Assembly: GCA_025084515.1 (NCBI GenBank)
Contig: JAJAGP010001484.1
Span: 62,001-126,000 of the forward strand
Origin: Ancistrus triradiatus
Taxonomy: Eukaryota > Chordata > Actinopteri > Siluriformes > Loricariidae
Length of the DNA stretch: 64,000 nucleotides
Reading direction: 5' to 3'
This document shows, piece by piece, positions 1 through 10,498 of this stretch. The notes below the pieces were generated by a model. The model saw only the letters and a program-made list of their open reading frames with translations, was not told the origin of the DNA and made no database searches. The first letter of the stretch is position 1, and every line of letters starts with the position of its first letter. Position numbers and translations under genes: made by a program.

Positions 1-238
1 ATAAGAGGAATCTGAATCAGAATCGACAAAATGCAAACGATAACCAACCCTACTCTTGTGGGTCTCCTTAAATACTAAATAAAAAAAAACCTTATGAACT
101 GCAAACCTTACACGCTTCTCACGCAAAGTTTACGTGATCACTGATCTCACCAAGTTCCCAACCAGGCCCAAATGTAGCTTATGGGAACGCTGGTGCATCT
201 CCGTAAGGCATTCTTAGCATATATATCAGAATGTGTAC

Positions 239-380
239 CTGTGCCAGGATGTTCTGCTCTCTCGTGAGCTTCTGCCTCTCTCTGTTGGGGCTGGAGATGA
301 CCACAGAGAGCACATCCTGTCCATTATTGGGCACCTCACAAACGAAGAAGATCAAATCCTCCAGCAGCTTGGTCACAAAC
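239..380 (-). CDS. itpr3: itpr3 exon with IP3-binding R..K..R cluster (intact)
   Basis: A 142-base exon encoding FVTKLLEDLIFFVCEVPNNG, then QDVLSVVISSPNRERQKLTR and EQNILAQ. The RERQKLTR motif holds Arg, Lys and Arg at i, i+4 and i+7, the residues known in type 1 (R504, K508, R511) to contact the IP3 phosphates; all three are kept. Phase agrees with the exon at 2391-2551. The donor is GTACAC in phase 0. The next exon would lie beyond the left edge of the window. Confidence 0.95.
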
Positions 381-589
381 CTACAAAATACATATTACCC
401 CATCAGTTTAGGCAGTCTTATCACTGCATAGTAACTCCAAAGCTATGCAAAACCTTCCATTGTCGTCACGGAGGAGGGTCTGGAGCCACCCCGGAATTAT
501 TCGTAGGTTCAGTAAACATAAAACCTGGTGTTCATGCCGCAAGCCCAACCAGGGAACCAGTAGCTGCACAGGAGTGGCTACAGGGATGC

Positions 590-975
590 TCTTCTGCATA
601 CCTCGGTTGTAACAAATGGGTGTTTGAGTTACTGTTGCCATTCTGTCGAACCAGTCTGGCCATTCTCCTTTGACCTCTGGCATCAAGAAGACATTTATGC
701 CCAAAGAACTGGATATTTTCTCTATCTCTATAAACCCTAGAGGTGGCTGTGGGTGAAAATCCCAGTAGTTTCTAAAATGCTCAGACCAGCCAGTCTAGCA
801 CCAACAACAATGTCACGTTCAAAGTCACTTCAATCTCCTTTCTTTCCCACTCTGATGCTCGGTTTGAACTTCAGCAGGTCACCTTGGCCATATCTACACT
901 GCCACCAAACCTTGGGATTGGCTGGATAAGATATTTGTGTTAACGAGCAGTTGAACAGGTGTACCGAATAAACAA
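590..975. repeat. Dispersed teleost repeat (LINE/SINE-like), copy 1
   Basis: Contains the order 'AAACCCTAGAGGTGGCTGTG', 'CTAGCACCAACAACAATG', 'GATGCTCGGTTTGAACTTCA' and 'AACAGGTGTACCGAATAAA'. The same order occurs at 35790-36044 plus 36730-36768. The ending resembles the common fish repeat that stops at 'TACCTAATAAAGTGGC'. The exact class was not determined. It lies in an itpr3 intron. Confidence 0.7.
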
Positions 976-1458
976 AATACCGCATAAATAGTGTAAAGGA
1001 CTGCAAAATACTGCACTTAATTTCATGTATACATCAAATGGGAAACTACAGTTTGGAATCCTACTTGTATCATAGTACAGACAAACACTGTTATGGGAAC
1101 AGATGACAGTTTAGATGTAATAAGGTGTAACTGAAGACCAATATGCATTCTATTTTATAGGGAAATGCCTGCTTGGTTCCTGTATATTTAAAGACCCGCC
1201 TACTTTCAGTGATTTTAGCTAAAAGCATTGTGCAGAAGATATTTATTGGTCCTCCTGCCCGCCTGGTATCTGCAGATCAGGCGTGGCTTCTTCCACAAGT
1301 GGGATCTCATTCATTATGTGTATTACCACTTGCACTACACATGCATGCGAGAGAGTTAATTGTTATAGAGTGTTATTGGTTTGGATAAGAAATTAAATAC
1401 CTCATACATTATAGCAGATATTCAGATAACGAGAGTTTGGATCGTGGGGATTGTACAC
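976..1458. other. itpr3: itpr3 intron, nothing recognised
   Basis: AT-rich intron sequence. The open frames here are short and have no family motif or splice-site support. Confidence 0.6.
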
Positions 1459-2194
1459 ACAATGGTACCTTGGTTCTCGACCACCTCGGAACTCGTTTAA
1501 TTCGGTTCTCGAAGCATTTTGACCAGAAAAATGTGTCTCGGTCAAGCAGTACTCTGCATACTTGCTTAAACTTGTACAAGTCGAGCCGTGTGACTTGTTT
1601 CTGCCGAAGCTCATGATTCAGCTTCAGTGGAGGTTCAGCACCATAGCTATTGCTCAGTGTTTTTCTATATTTTTACATCTACTACTCTATTGTTAGTGCA
1701 GTAAGTCCCCATGGGTCCTAAAATGGTTATAAGGACATGACAGCCAACGGAAAGGATAACTGGATTTCAGGCTGAGTAGTTAGCATTAGCAGCTAGCGCC
1801 CAGAGTTCACCAATAGAGTAAGTGTGTTGCCTTTACTTTTCACTTTCAATGCATTACTCAAGAAAATTACATGAGATTTGTCAATGCTTTATTATAAAAT
1901 AAGCTTTGTGTTAATGATTTTGGCCAACTGTAGGTTAATGTAATGTGTAATAGGTGTCACTATAATAGATTATAGACTATTAAACTCATCGGTTCATGGT
2001 TCATTTAACTTTAAATGGATTTGTTGAATGTATCCCCACCATAAATCAGGGAGCACCTGTACATTACAACTCCATTAATGCATATAATTCCTTATACAGT
2101 GTGGATTGTCGGGGGGTCTGGAACAGATTCATTCAATTTACATTATTCCTTATGGGAAAAATTTGCTCGGTTCTCATCGTTCTCGGTACCACTG
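1459..2194. mobile_element. Non-autonomous DNA element with GGTACC ends, copy 1
   Basis: Starts 'CAATGGTACCTTGGTTCTCG' and ends 'TTCTCGGTACCACTG' followed by TA, so the ends are inverted and TA-flanked on the right. The interior 1800-2061 matches 10499-10830 in reverse complement, including 'CACCAATAGAGTAAGTGT' and the 'AATCAGGGAGCACCTGTAC' edge. No transposase frame is seen. Confidence 0.65.
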
Positions 2195-2390
2195 TATTAC
2201 CACTGTATTAAGTTCACCATTTTGGATGCAGTAGGTGTGTGCTGGAATTTGAACTACATTAACCAGTACTGACAATTTTGAATCGTTCAGCTTGCGGCGC
2301 ATTAAAGCATTTGAATAAAGTTTTAAACACATTCTCAGACGGTGTTTCTTTTCAGTTCAACTGTATTATTATTAAACACGTGATTTGTAC

Positions 2391-2551
2391 CTGCGGTCAT
2401 TCTGAGCAATCTGGCACTTCTCCAGCTTTCGCACATACGATTCCAGAACCTTGTTGGCATCGTTAGCGAAGTCCAAGTCTCTCACCTCGAACAGGGGCAC
2501 GGAGATGATTGCAAACGCTTCTTTGTCCTCCTTGATGGGACACGTGCCAAT
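2391..2551 (-). CDS. itpr3: itpr3 exon, IP3-binding core (intact)
   Basis: A 161-base exon (53 codons plus AG), reading IGTCPIKEDKEAFAIISVPL and then FEVRDLDFANDANKVLESYV, RKLEKCQIAQNDR. It matches the family GT.P.KEDKEAFAIV.V...E.RDLDFANDA, with the type 3 spelling GTCP. The frame is clean, the acceptor is CTGTAG, the donor GTACAA. It leaves AG, which the G of the next exon completes to Arg. It marks the change from the beta-trefoil to the armadillo-like helical half of the IP3-binding core. Confidence 0.94.
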
Positions 2552-2789
2552 CTACAGGGACAGGCAAAACACGAAAAACATACTTCCAGAAACGCTGAGA
2601 GCCTCAGTGAGGGTACTGTTTGTGTTGTTCTTGCTTTCTGTTCAGGAATAAAGCTGCACATGTCATAACATCGACCTTAAGGAACAGTGGTAATAAGTGT
2701 ATGAGCTTGGAATTGGTGGAGCTGAATACTACAATCGCAGAGTGCAAAGCACTAAAAGGAAACCCTATTAGAGTTGGGTTTTTTTGCAC

Positions 2790-2888
2790 CTTGAGCCATA
2801 ACTGGTCTCTTCCTCCTCAGAGTCGATGGAGATGTTGGTATGGTCCCCACGTGTGGGTGCACCAAGTACTCAGCTGACATAGGAGTTC
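2790..2888 (-). pseudogene. itpr3: itpr3 exon with RNSYVRLRHLCTHTW, with indels
   Basis: The acceptor TTTCAG is followed by NSYV, CTHTW, TNISID and a glutamate run, matching the family NSYVRLRHLCTNTW.QSTNIPID.EEE.P in order but with about five small indels and at least one stop in the direct reading. It ends CTCAAG|GTGCAA in phase 0, as expected before the intact exon at 2391-2551. This is part of the IP3-binding core. Confidence 0.74.
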
Positions 2889-3127
2889 CTGAAAGCCACA
2901 AACCCTACTTGAGCATATAAAACAACTTAAAGTAGACATCAGTTTTTCCAGTTTTATTTTCAGATCAAGATTGATTAATAAAATAATAAATTCAATTCAG
3001 ACTGTTTCTTCTAAATTTACTCCATCATATTAGCAAACCATACAGTAACCAACCGTTTGAAAAAGCTTGTCTTCCGGTTTACCCATTAGTATAATTTGCT
3101 TATAGTGATGTGAATAAGAAAGGCAAC

Positions 3128-3245
3128 CTGGGTACCAGGCAGTCTGCCCGCTGAGGGTAGGTGGAGTCCAGCTCGAAGAGAGAGGCGATATCATGCGTGT
3201 GGGACAGCCACCAGGGTGTAGGAGATTTTTACATATGCCGCTTCT
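3128..3245 (-). pseudogene. itpr3: itpr3 exon with VAVPHGNDIASLFELD, with indels
   Basis: Minus-strand pieces give YTLVAVPH, then DIASLFELDSTT, then RADCLVP in changing frames. They correspond to the conserved family segment VAVPHGNDIASLFELDPTTL. Two bases are missing at GlyAsn, an extra T lies in the Thr-Thr codons and a C is missing at the Leu-Gln junction. The exon ends CCCAG|GTTGCC, and the next exon begins with the G that completes an Arg codon, so the splice phase is conserved. The 5' boundary near 3245 is approximate; I saw no clean acceptor. Confidence 0.72.
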
Positions 3246-3349
3246 TTTCGAGTACACAGTATCGGTCTCAGTTGGCGTGAGAGAACCAAACCCGCAAGTC
3301 TATGACTGAAAGAAATGCTCATAGAAACACATTGGTGATCAAAAACTCA

Positions 3350-3490
3350 CTGAACTTGACATTACCATACTCAGTCTTTTTATGTACTGTAATGTAAAAG
3401 GGTATTGTTTCAACAAAAACTGTGCCAAAACGATCGACATGCATCAAGATACTGATGGAAACAAGTGGAACTCGTACCATTACCACAGCA
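3350..3490. repeat. Short dispersed repeat shared with 61065-61195
   Basis: Shares 'GACATTACCATA', 'AAAGGGTATT' and 'AAACAAGTGGAAC' in the same order and spacing with the plus strand near 61065-61195. The family is unknown. The surrounding intron at 3246-3736 shows nothing else. Confidence 0.5.
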
Positions 3491-3736
3491 CCCTTTTCGA
3501 GGCCTAAACAATTCACCCCCTCCCGGACAATCTGTTTGAACAGCAGGACACTGATCTACACTATATGGGTAAAAAGTATTCCAGACGCACCTAATTTAGC
3601 AGGAGTGGCTATTCAACGTCATAAGGGCATTTGGGGCCAAAGCTCCAGAAAAAGTTCACTGATATTAAATATTCAAAGCCACAAATCAGTTTTACATACT
3701 TGCAGGATTTGGCATTTCTAACAATTATTTTTTGTA

Positions 3737-5043
3737 ACAGTGGAGAAAAAAGTATTTAGTTCACCACTATGTGCAAGTGATCCTACTTAGAAAGATGAGA
3801 GAGTCATGTCATTTTCATCATAGATTTACACGTCAAATGGAGAGACAAAATGCGAAAAATCCAGGAAATCACATTGTTAGAATTTTGTAAAGAATTTATT
3901 GTAATTATGTGGAAAATAAGTTTGCGTCAATACAAAAGTTCAACTCACTACTTGTTACACATAACCTTTTGGCAATGGACAGAGGTCAAATGTATCCTGT
4001 AAGTCTTCACAAGGTTGGCACACACTGTAGCTGGTTATTTTGGCCCCATTCCTCATGCAGATCTCTCTAGGGCAGTGATGTTTGGGGGCAACAACGGGAC
4101 TTCACAAAAAATTTTCATGGGTTTGAGGTATGGAGACTGGTAGGCCACTCCAGGACCTTGAAATGTTTTTACGGAGCCAATCCTTCGTGCCGAGCGGTGT
4201 GTTGGGATCATTGTCTGCTATTTGGTTTCATCTGACCAAATGATATTCTCCCAATCCTCTTCTAGATTCATCCATATGCTCTCTGCAAATTCAGAAGAGG
4301 GCCTGGACGTACTGGATTAGCAGAAGACACGCCTGCAACTGCAGGATATGAGTCCCTCGCAGCGTCGTGGGGTAATGATGGTAGATTTGTACTTTGGTAC
4401 CAGCTCTCTGCAGTCATTCATCAGGTCACTCCGTGTAGTTCTGGGATTTTTGGCTCACCGATTTCACGATCATTTTGACCCCACAGAATGAGAGCTAGCG
4501 TGGGGCCCCAGATCGAGGGAGATTATCAATGGCTTGTATGTCTTCCATTTTCTACATTGACCTCCCACAGTTGATTATTCACACCAAACCTGCTTGCCTA
4601 TTGTAGATTCACTCTTCCAGCTGATGCAGGTCTACAATTTCTTCCTGGTGTCCTCAAAAACAAGCTCTTTGGTCTTGGCCATGGTTGGAGTTGGAGTCTG
4701 ACTGTTTGAGGCTGTGGACAGGTGTCTTTTATACAGATAACGAGGTCAAACAGGTGCCATTAATACAGGTAACGAGTGGAGGACAGAAGAGCTTATTAAA
4801 TAAGAAGTTACAGGTCTGTGAGAGCCAGAAATCTTGCTTGTTTGTAGCTGACCAAATACTTATTTTCCACCATGATTTACAATTAAATTCTTTAAAAATC
4901 CTACAATTTCCTAGATTTTTTCTTCTCATTTTGTCTCTCATAGTTGAAGTGTAGCTATGATGAAAATTACAGACCTCTCTCATCTTTCTAAGTAGGAGAA
5001 CTTGCACAATCAGTGGCTGACTAAATACTTTTTTGCCCCACTG
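3737..5043 (-). mobile_element. Tc1-like element, family B, decayed (1.3 kb)
   Basis: Terminal inverted repeats begin near 'CAGTGGAGAAAAAAGTATTT' at the left and end 'ATACTTTTTTGCCCCACTG' at the right, with TA on both sides (3735-3736 and 5044-5045). A transposase start MAKTKEL..DTRKKL is visible on the minus strand at 4683, followed at once by a stop. Pieces of the C-terminus are near 3960-4080. The many breaks make it inactive. It lies in an itpr3 intron in the same orientation as the gene. Confidence 0.85.
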
Positions 5044-5418
5044 TACATGAACACAAATCATTCCAAGCGATCATCAAATGTGTCTGAAAACAAGCTTTCA
5101 GTGTTCTAGAGCACAGCACATTATTGGGGCAGGCTGTCACACTTCCAGGTTTCTACAGAAATAAATGGGGCAGAATGAAGACTGCCCCACAAGTACCAGC
5201 CAGTACCACACACACACACATTACAAACCTATAATTCCACCTGTTTAATTTCTCTTCTGAAAACACAGCAAGTGTGCCACCTGCTTCAAACTGTGTAAGG
5301 TTACTTTTGCTGAGATCTTTTAAGCCGAAGAGAACACCTGTGCTGGATAACACAGCTGGAGTACAGAGGGAAATCCCGGGGTCACACTTTCAAAACTTTC
5401 ATTTCCAACTATTTAACT

Positions 5419-5600
5419 GTCATGTCTGGACCTTCTCAAGCTCTCACCCACCCCCTGATCCAGCCCTGAATCATAGATGATCCCCAAGGTCAGCACATTG
5501 ATTCCTCTCACCTGTCCCACATTTCCTTAATAACATCCACTGCTATTTAAATCCCTATTCTGAAGCGTTTGAGGCTACGCCCTCCAGAGTTTGTGCCTCT
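5419..5600 (-). repeat. LTR-like dispersed repeat, copy 1
   Basis: Begins TGTCATGTCTGGACC and includes 'GATTCCTCTCACCTGTCCCA' and 'CTATTTAAATCCC'. The reverse complement of the middle recurs at 19424-19477 and 28985-29045. The TGTCATG start and the length hint at a solo LTR, but no partner end or retroviral frame was seen, so the class is uncertain. Confidence 0.4.
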
Positions 5601-5640
5601 GTCCACACACTGCCCATGGCCAAGTGCATCATTTTATTCT

Positions 5641-6737
5641 CATGTGGCTCAAAAACCAAATTGCAAGTTTGCGCCAAAGATTTTCAATGCATCTCTAATA
5701 GCTACCTTGGCAGATGGTTTGCATTGACGTCCCTGCTATACCTGAATCTCAAAATGAGGTGGAAAATTGATCCTATTCATAGATGCAATGTAAACACTTC
5801 TCAGTCTAGCTGGTCTATCAGTTCCTCTAGAGAGGCAGAACACATGTCTGGCCATCTCCCACAGAGCAGCCCAGACGTTACATAAGAACCCCCTCCGTAC
5901 AGAAGTACGAGTCAAGTGAAGCAGTGTGTAGTGCGAGCGTGCATGGGGAAATCGTGGGCCTGAATACCAAGGTAGCCAAACGACCTGAGGAAAATAAAAC
6001 TCAGACAGCATAAGCAAAAGTGTGAGTGGTGTGTGAGATGGAGAGGGTTTTTTTTCCTCTAAGACGATGCAGTGGCAGCTGGTGGTTTTTAGAATAGGGA
6101 AGCACATATGTTCCAACATACGATCAACTTCATTGTACTGGCCAGCCATAGCAGGGTGCTTCCTATCCTCTAGTGGAGCTCAGTTCGTCACAATGCCTGA
6201 TACCAAGCGGTTCTCGCCATGTTATCTTTGTAAATCGTAAATATAATTAAAAACTGTAAGTAACTGTAGGTCTCACTGGCACAGATGTAATTATCGAAAA
6301 TCATGTCCTGATATTTCGTGCCCTTCTTGACTTCTGATGTGCGATCTAGCAGCTTTGGTTTCAGGGGATGTGGGTTGCTGATGTCTCGTCTGATCCTTTC
6401 TCAGTCTTGTTAGATCTAGTTCTTCCCTTTTAGCCCTGCTGTTATAGCTAGTGCTAAATGCCGTAAACTCTGAGGTTTCCCATTATCTGATTATGAGGGC
6501 AGTAAAAAATCATCGATCAGATTACTGAAGAGATCAGAGTACTAAGTGCATGTAAATGTTCTGAAAACACCTTAAAAGGCTCCCCTTTCATTTGCAAGAC
6601 ACAGCCTTTCTTAACAAACTTGCATATAAAGAAAATAAGTAGACAACTGGTTTGTAGAAGTTATATAACAACGTACCATGTGAAAGTCACTAAGCTCCTC
6701 AGTACGACCCACCACAATGCTGATGCCTGGCCATGAA
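5641..6737. other. itpr3: itpr3 intron, nothing recognised
   Basis: Unique-looking intron sequence without a supported exon or element. A missing itpr3 linker exon could hide here or at 6843-7206, but I could not find it. Confidence 0.5.
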
Positions 6738-6842
6738 GATTTATGTCATTTACAGATGGCCTTATCAGAGAGACTTTACAACGGATCCAATCTTACAATC
6801 CAAGAATTGTGGGTTAAGGGTCTTAAACCAAGGACCAAGTGG
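6738..6842 (-). repeat. tRNA-derived SINE, partial, diverged
   Basis: Reads, on the minus strand, the 3' half of the SINE described at 26584-26780: 'TTAACCCACAATTCTTGGAT' and the tail near CTGTAAATGACATAAAT. The tRNA-like head is lost. Confidence 0.7.
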
Positions 6843-7206
6843 CGACCTGGCACAGGTGCGATGAACTGGACTTCTTGCCCATAGTCCACACAGTCCCAAA
6901 AATGCCCTGGTTTGTGTGTAGAACGTATTTTTCAGGTAAGTTATATTTTCTCTGTATGATTTCTGCTCTAAATTACCTCAAATTTTGGAATCAACGTTCT
7001 CATCCCGGTAATCAGGATCACCGAAAAACACACAAGCACACTTTATATCAGTACGTACTTCTGTGCCATGACATCAAGCACAAGCCTGCCAGTGGACTAG
7101 AGCAATGAATGACTGCCATCGACAGCATTACACCCGGCCAACCTCAAACTGCATTCAAACTACACTACCCAATGGAGCTCCAAAAGATAAAGGCCAAAAT
7201 CAGTAC

Positions 7207-7300
7207 CTCTGCAGGCCAGGTATTCCTGTGGCAAGTGTGGAAAGCGAATAGGCTGTTCCCACTGACCCGCTCCACCTCTACAGGGATCATAATGGCACAC
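7207..7300 (-). pseudogene. itpr3: itpr3 exon 9, recognisable but with indels
   Basis: This exon starts in frame with HYDPCRGGAGQW, which matches the family H.DPCRGGAG.WN, and then drifts. An extra G follows the Trp codon, and further small gaps disrupt the conserved RFKHLATG.YLAAE segment, of which only RF.HL and YLA are visible in a single frame. The frame happens to stay open through the exon, so it could be mistaken for a divergent but intact sequence. The acceptor is TACCAG and the donor GTACTG. It belongs to the second MIR repeat of the IP3-binding core. Confidence 0.78.
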
Positions 7301-7708
7301 CTGGTACAAAATAAACATTACAAAAATCATGCCGCCAAAACACACAAGCTGCGAGGTTTTTGTAGGCTTTCACAGCTGCCGAGCAGAGCTGTATCAGGTC
7401 CGAATATTTAACATGCAGGTCTACATTGGCTGTTGTTTGTACACTTGATTTGCCTAAACATGGACCATTGAATGGAATTTGTGCCCTAGAGTAAGGGGAA
7501 AACTAAAGAGTTAAACTTTTGATATTTACAAGGATTATGTTAGATCCAACTAAACTCTAGGCATTATTAATATTAAGGATACAAAAAGTCACTGTGCAGG
7601 TGAAAATAAAACTGGAAATTAAATGGAAATAGGATGGGGTATCCTGATTTTAGACCTGTTCTGAAAGAGGAAAAAACTTAATGGGTCATATTGCAGATCC
7701 TATCTGAC

Positions 7709-7850
7709 CTAATTTCCCAGAGTGCTTTGGAGCTGGTGGCAGAAGTAGCAGACTGCGGAGTGTGGTTGAGAAAGACATGCTGGCTGCTCTTATAGTCATC
7801 ACAGGTCAGAAACTTCTCTGTTCTGCTGGAACAGTCTCACCCACATCACC
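7709..7850 (-). pseudogene. itpr3: itpr3 exon 8, recognisable but with indels
   Basis: Pieces of the segment GDVVRLFHAEQEKFLTCD and of SATSATSSKALWEIE can be read on the minus strand in shifting frames, with about six single- or double-base losses or gains between them. This exon should carry the IP3-contact Thr-Thr-x-Arg motif of the beta-trefoil; the frame is broken right beside it. The acceptor (CCCCAG at 7851-7856) abuts an enormous CT-rich tract, and the donor is GTCAGA. Splice ends are preserved while the frame is not. Confidence 0.78.
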
Positions 7851-7853
7851 CTG

Positions 7854-7905
<52 letters not shown>

Positions 7906-8194
7906 GACACACAAGGACAGAGAGAGATACAACAAGTGCAGCGAGAGGAGAGAGGCACGAGAGACACACGAGCGAAGAGAAGGAGACACAAGCAGGAGAG
8001 AGACAGACAGAGACAGACAGAGACACAAAGACAAAGAGTGCAGAGAGAGACAGACAAGTCAGGAGAGAGAGAGACAAGCATAGAGAGAGACACAGTCAGA
8101 AAAGACAATCACAGAGAGACACACACGCACACACAGCGAGAGAGACACACGAGCACAGACAGAGGACACACAGGGACAGAGAGAGGAGGAGAGG

Positions 8195-8226
<32 letters not shown>

Positions 8227-8236
8227 GAGAGAGAGC

Positions 8237-8268
<32 letters not shown>

Positions 8269-8720
8269 AGAGAGACACACAAACCACAAGGCACAGAGGA
8301 TCACACAGACAGACAGAGAGAGAGACACAAAGAAACAGAGAGAGACATCAGAGAGAGAGAGAGAGACAAGCAACCAGAAAGATAACACACAGAGGACACA
8401 GAGAGAGAGAGGGACACACAGAGAGACCGGACAGAGACAAAAGCACAGAGACACAACACACAATTCAGAGGGACAGACAAGCAGAGAGACACACACAGAG
8501 AGAGACAGAGTGAACAGAGAGGGCAAACGGACACATCACAGGGACAGGACACCCATACTCAGAAAGACATAAAGGGAGGAAATGCGGCAGAAAAACAAGT
8601 AACAGAGAGAGACCCACGAGCTGGGAGACATACCCACAGACAAAAGAACACACACACACACGAGACAGCATGTCCAGACAGAAACACAGAGAGACACACA
8701 TAGAGACAGTGGTGTGAGTG
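7851..8720. repeat. GA/GACA-rich low-complexity tract (~870 bp)
   Basis: Starts with about 24 GA units, then irregular GAGACA, CACAGA and AGAGAG blocks to about 8720, so the itpr3 transcript strand is almost pure CT/GT here. The long open frames on both strands (up to 203 codons) follow from the composition and are not genes. It ends two bases from the itpr3 exon 8 acceptor. Confidence 0.95.
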
Positions 8721-8757
8721 GGTGAGCTTTTCATTCAACAAAAAAGTAAGCTCTTAC

Positions 8758-8838
8758 CCTTTTAAGACGTCATCCCTGTAACCCTGAACTTCATGGAAGA
8801 GTGTCACCTTCCAGCGGGTGTGCAGTTCACGCGTTCCA
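8758..8838 (-). pseudogene. itpr3: itpr3 exon 7, recognisable but with indels
   Basis: The minus strand contains, in pieces across several frames, the family segment VN.VNC.T.WK..LF.KFRD...DVLKG. Read straight it stops at once. About four single-base gaps or insertions are needed, for example an extra C before the ATG of the Met codon and a missing A in the Asp codon of FRD. A GTAAGAG donor follows the final lysine codon, and the acceptor region CCAG is present. It is called here as a broken exon; the likely cause is consensus error (see findings). It encodes the end of the suppressor domain and the linker to the IP3-binding core. Confidence 0.75.
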
Positions 8839-9247
8839 CTGGCCCACAAAACACCAGCCGGATCACACAGGGTTTGGAGTGTAGAGGTACCGCTAAACAT
8901 GCTAACCACTATGTGCATGATTTTGCTCACCACAGCTTATATGTACTGTAAAATGTTCTCCTAAATCATGGCTTGTTGATAAAGCCCTGAAGACCTGCCG
9001 CTTATTAGCTAGGTAGAAAAGCTATTGGTTAGGCAGCATCTTAGGAGAATCCCAGACAAATGCAAGCTGCTTTCTTCCTCTGTATTGTGTTTAATAAAAC
9101 TTTCTGAACCAGAGTATGTGCTGTTATGACGTTACAGCTGTATTCAGTTCACGTAATAAATGGGCTGTAGTAGGTTATAATGACCTTACTAATAAGGATA
9201 ATAACACTATCGGACTACAGACATATGGAATTGGACACAGTATATTT
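8839..9247. other. itpr3: itpr3 intron 6, nothing recognised
   Basis: AT-rich intron DNA without recognisable repeats or exons. Confidence 0.5.
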
Positions 9248-9636
9248 CAGTACTGTGCAAAAGTCTTAGTCCACCAGTAGATTAGATATGCCATTCTTTA
9301 GCAACAGTATAATGTCCATATAGAATTATTTCTCAGTCTCTATATTAAAATACAACCAGATAATACTGGGAACTGCATAGAGTATTTAAAAAAAAAATGC
9401 CAAGTTGGCCCTTCTACAAAAGCTTGATCAGGCCAAGGAAACCACTTTTTCAGAAGACCAGAGTAAAAACATATGCTAAAGCTCACAAAGAGTGTAATGA
9501 AGGTCAGAGGAAAAAAGTATTATTCAGTGACAAATCCAAGTTGAAACGATTAATACCAATCTAAATGTAATATATGGTCATACCATTGCTAAAACAACAA
9601 ATCTAATGGCAGTCTAAGACTTTTGCACAGTCATGT
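9248..9636 (+). mobile_element. Tc1-like deletion derivative, family D (389 bp)
   Basis: Ends are CAGTACTGTGCAAAAGTCTT and AGACTTTTGCACAGTCATG followed by TA. The interior keeps a scrap of transposase (AKAHKECNEGQRKK, then LFSDKSK), the region around the first catalytic Asp. Everything else is deleted. A second, larger relative is at 58402-59598. Confidence 0.85.
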
Positions 9637-9875
9637 ATATTACAGTGATATTTATTACATGAAAGTATGATTTTATTTTTACTCTTGTAGGAAAAAGCAC
9701 TGGAAACTTCATCATCATTCATGATGTCATGTACATTTGACACTTAAGCACTAAAAAATCTAAGATTTCTAAACTTCTTCCAGAGTATCTACCTCATTCC
9801 TTACTTTAACTTGAACAAAAGTGAAAAAATAATTTCTGGGAAATAATCATAAAAGAACAAGCAGAGTTCTCTGAC

Positions 9876-9974
9876 CTCGTTGCAGCCGGGATTATCCAAC
9901 AGTTCGATGTTGCTGGCATGAAGGGGCTGACCAGCATTCACAGGCATGAGGACCACTTTATCCCCCACCACCAC
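9876..9974 (-). CDS. itpr3: itpr3 coding exon 6
   Basis: A 99-base exon (33 codons), residues 176-208, reading VVVGDKVVLMPVNAGQPLHA and then SNIELLDNPGCNE. It closes the suppressor domain. The family normally has Asn where this copy has Met (VVLM-PVNAG instead of VVLN-PVNAG). The exon is in phase 0 at both ends, with acceptor ATCAG and donor GTCAGA. It is the last intact exon before the indel-ridden stretch. Confidence 0.93.
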
Positions 9975-10064
9975 CTGATCACACACACACCCAATACTTC
10001 AGAATACCTCAATAAAAGATGTGAATGAAGGAGCAGTTCCATGTAACTGACCAAAGACAATTAG

Positions 10065-10130
10065 GGATGCACCAATCCGATATAATCCGAGTACCTAATG
10101 CACCGACATGATGCGACGCTGCAAAAGGTT
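10065..10130. mobile_element. hAT-like MITE fragment
   Basis: 'TTAGGGATGCACCAATCCGA' resembles the TAGAGATGCACCGA end of the elements at 16984-17589 and 52654-52966. The other end was not found. Confidence 0.45.
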
Positions 10131-10498
10131 GATTGGGGATGCATTTTCAATTCTGGTCCACTGATGGCAACTGTGATGTTTTGCAATGACCCTAATGAAC
10201 ATATCAAAAGGGTGATCTTAAAATTGGATACAATGTGCATTATCTGCGAGCCATACTTGTTTCGTACCTAATATATCAAATCAATCGAGTGAAACCTTTT
10301 CATAGTTCTTAGAACTGTGCCACCTCTCTTGCGTGTTCACACCACAGGAACCGAGAATGACTGCAGTTCATAGAACGTTGTCTGTAGGGAATTTTTAGCT
10401 CCTAATTAAAAGTACGGTCTTTTCTCAGCGCGTAGGAACCCATAAAATCCACACTGTACGAGGCAGTGGAGAATGGAGTTAGTGGAGTTCTATTGTAC

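Noticed and set aside
233..673. 146-codon plus-strand frame
   Set aside because: It lies opposite a true itpr3 exon and a dispersed repeat; no motif, and it starts inside the antisense of coding sequence.
7902..8513. Open frame of 203 codons, Arg/Glu/Thr-rich
   Set aside because: It is a translation of the GA/GACA low-complexity tract; overlapping frames on both strands are equally open, and no domain is present.
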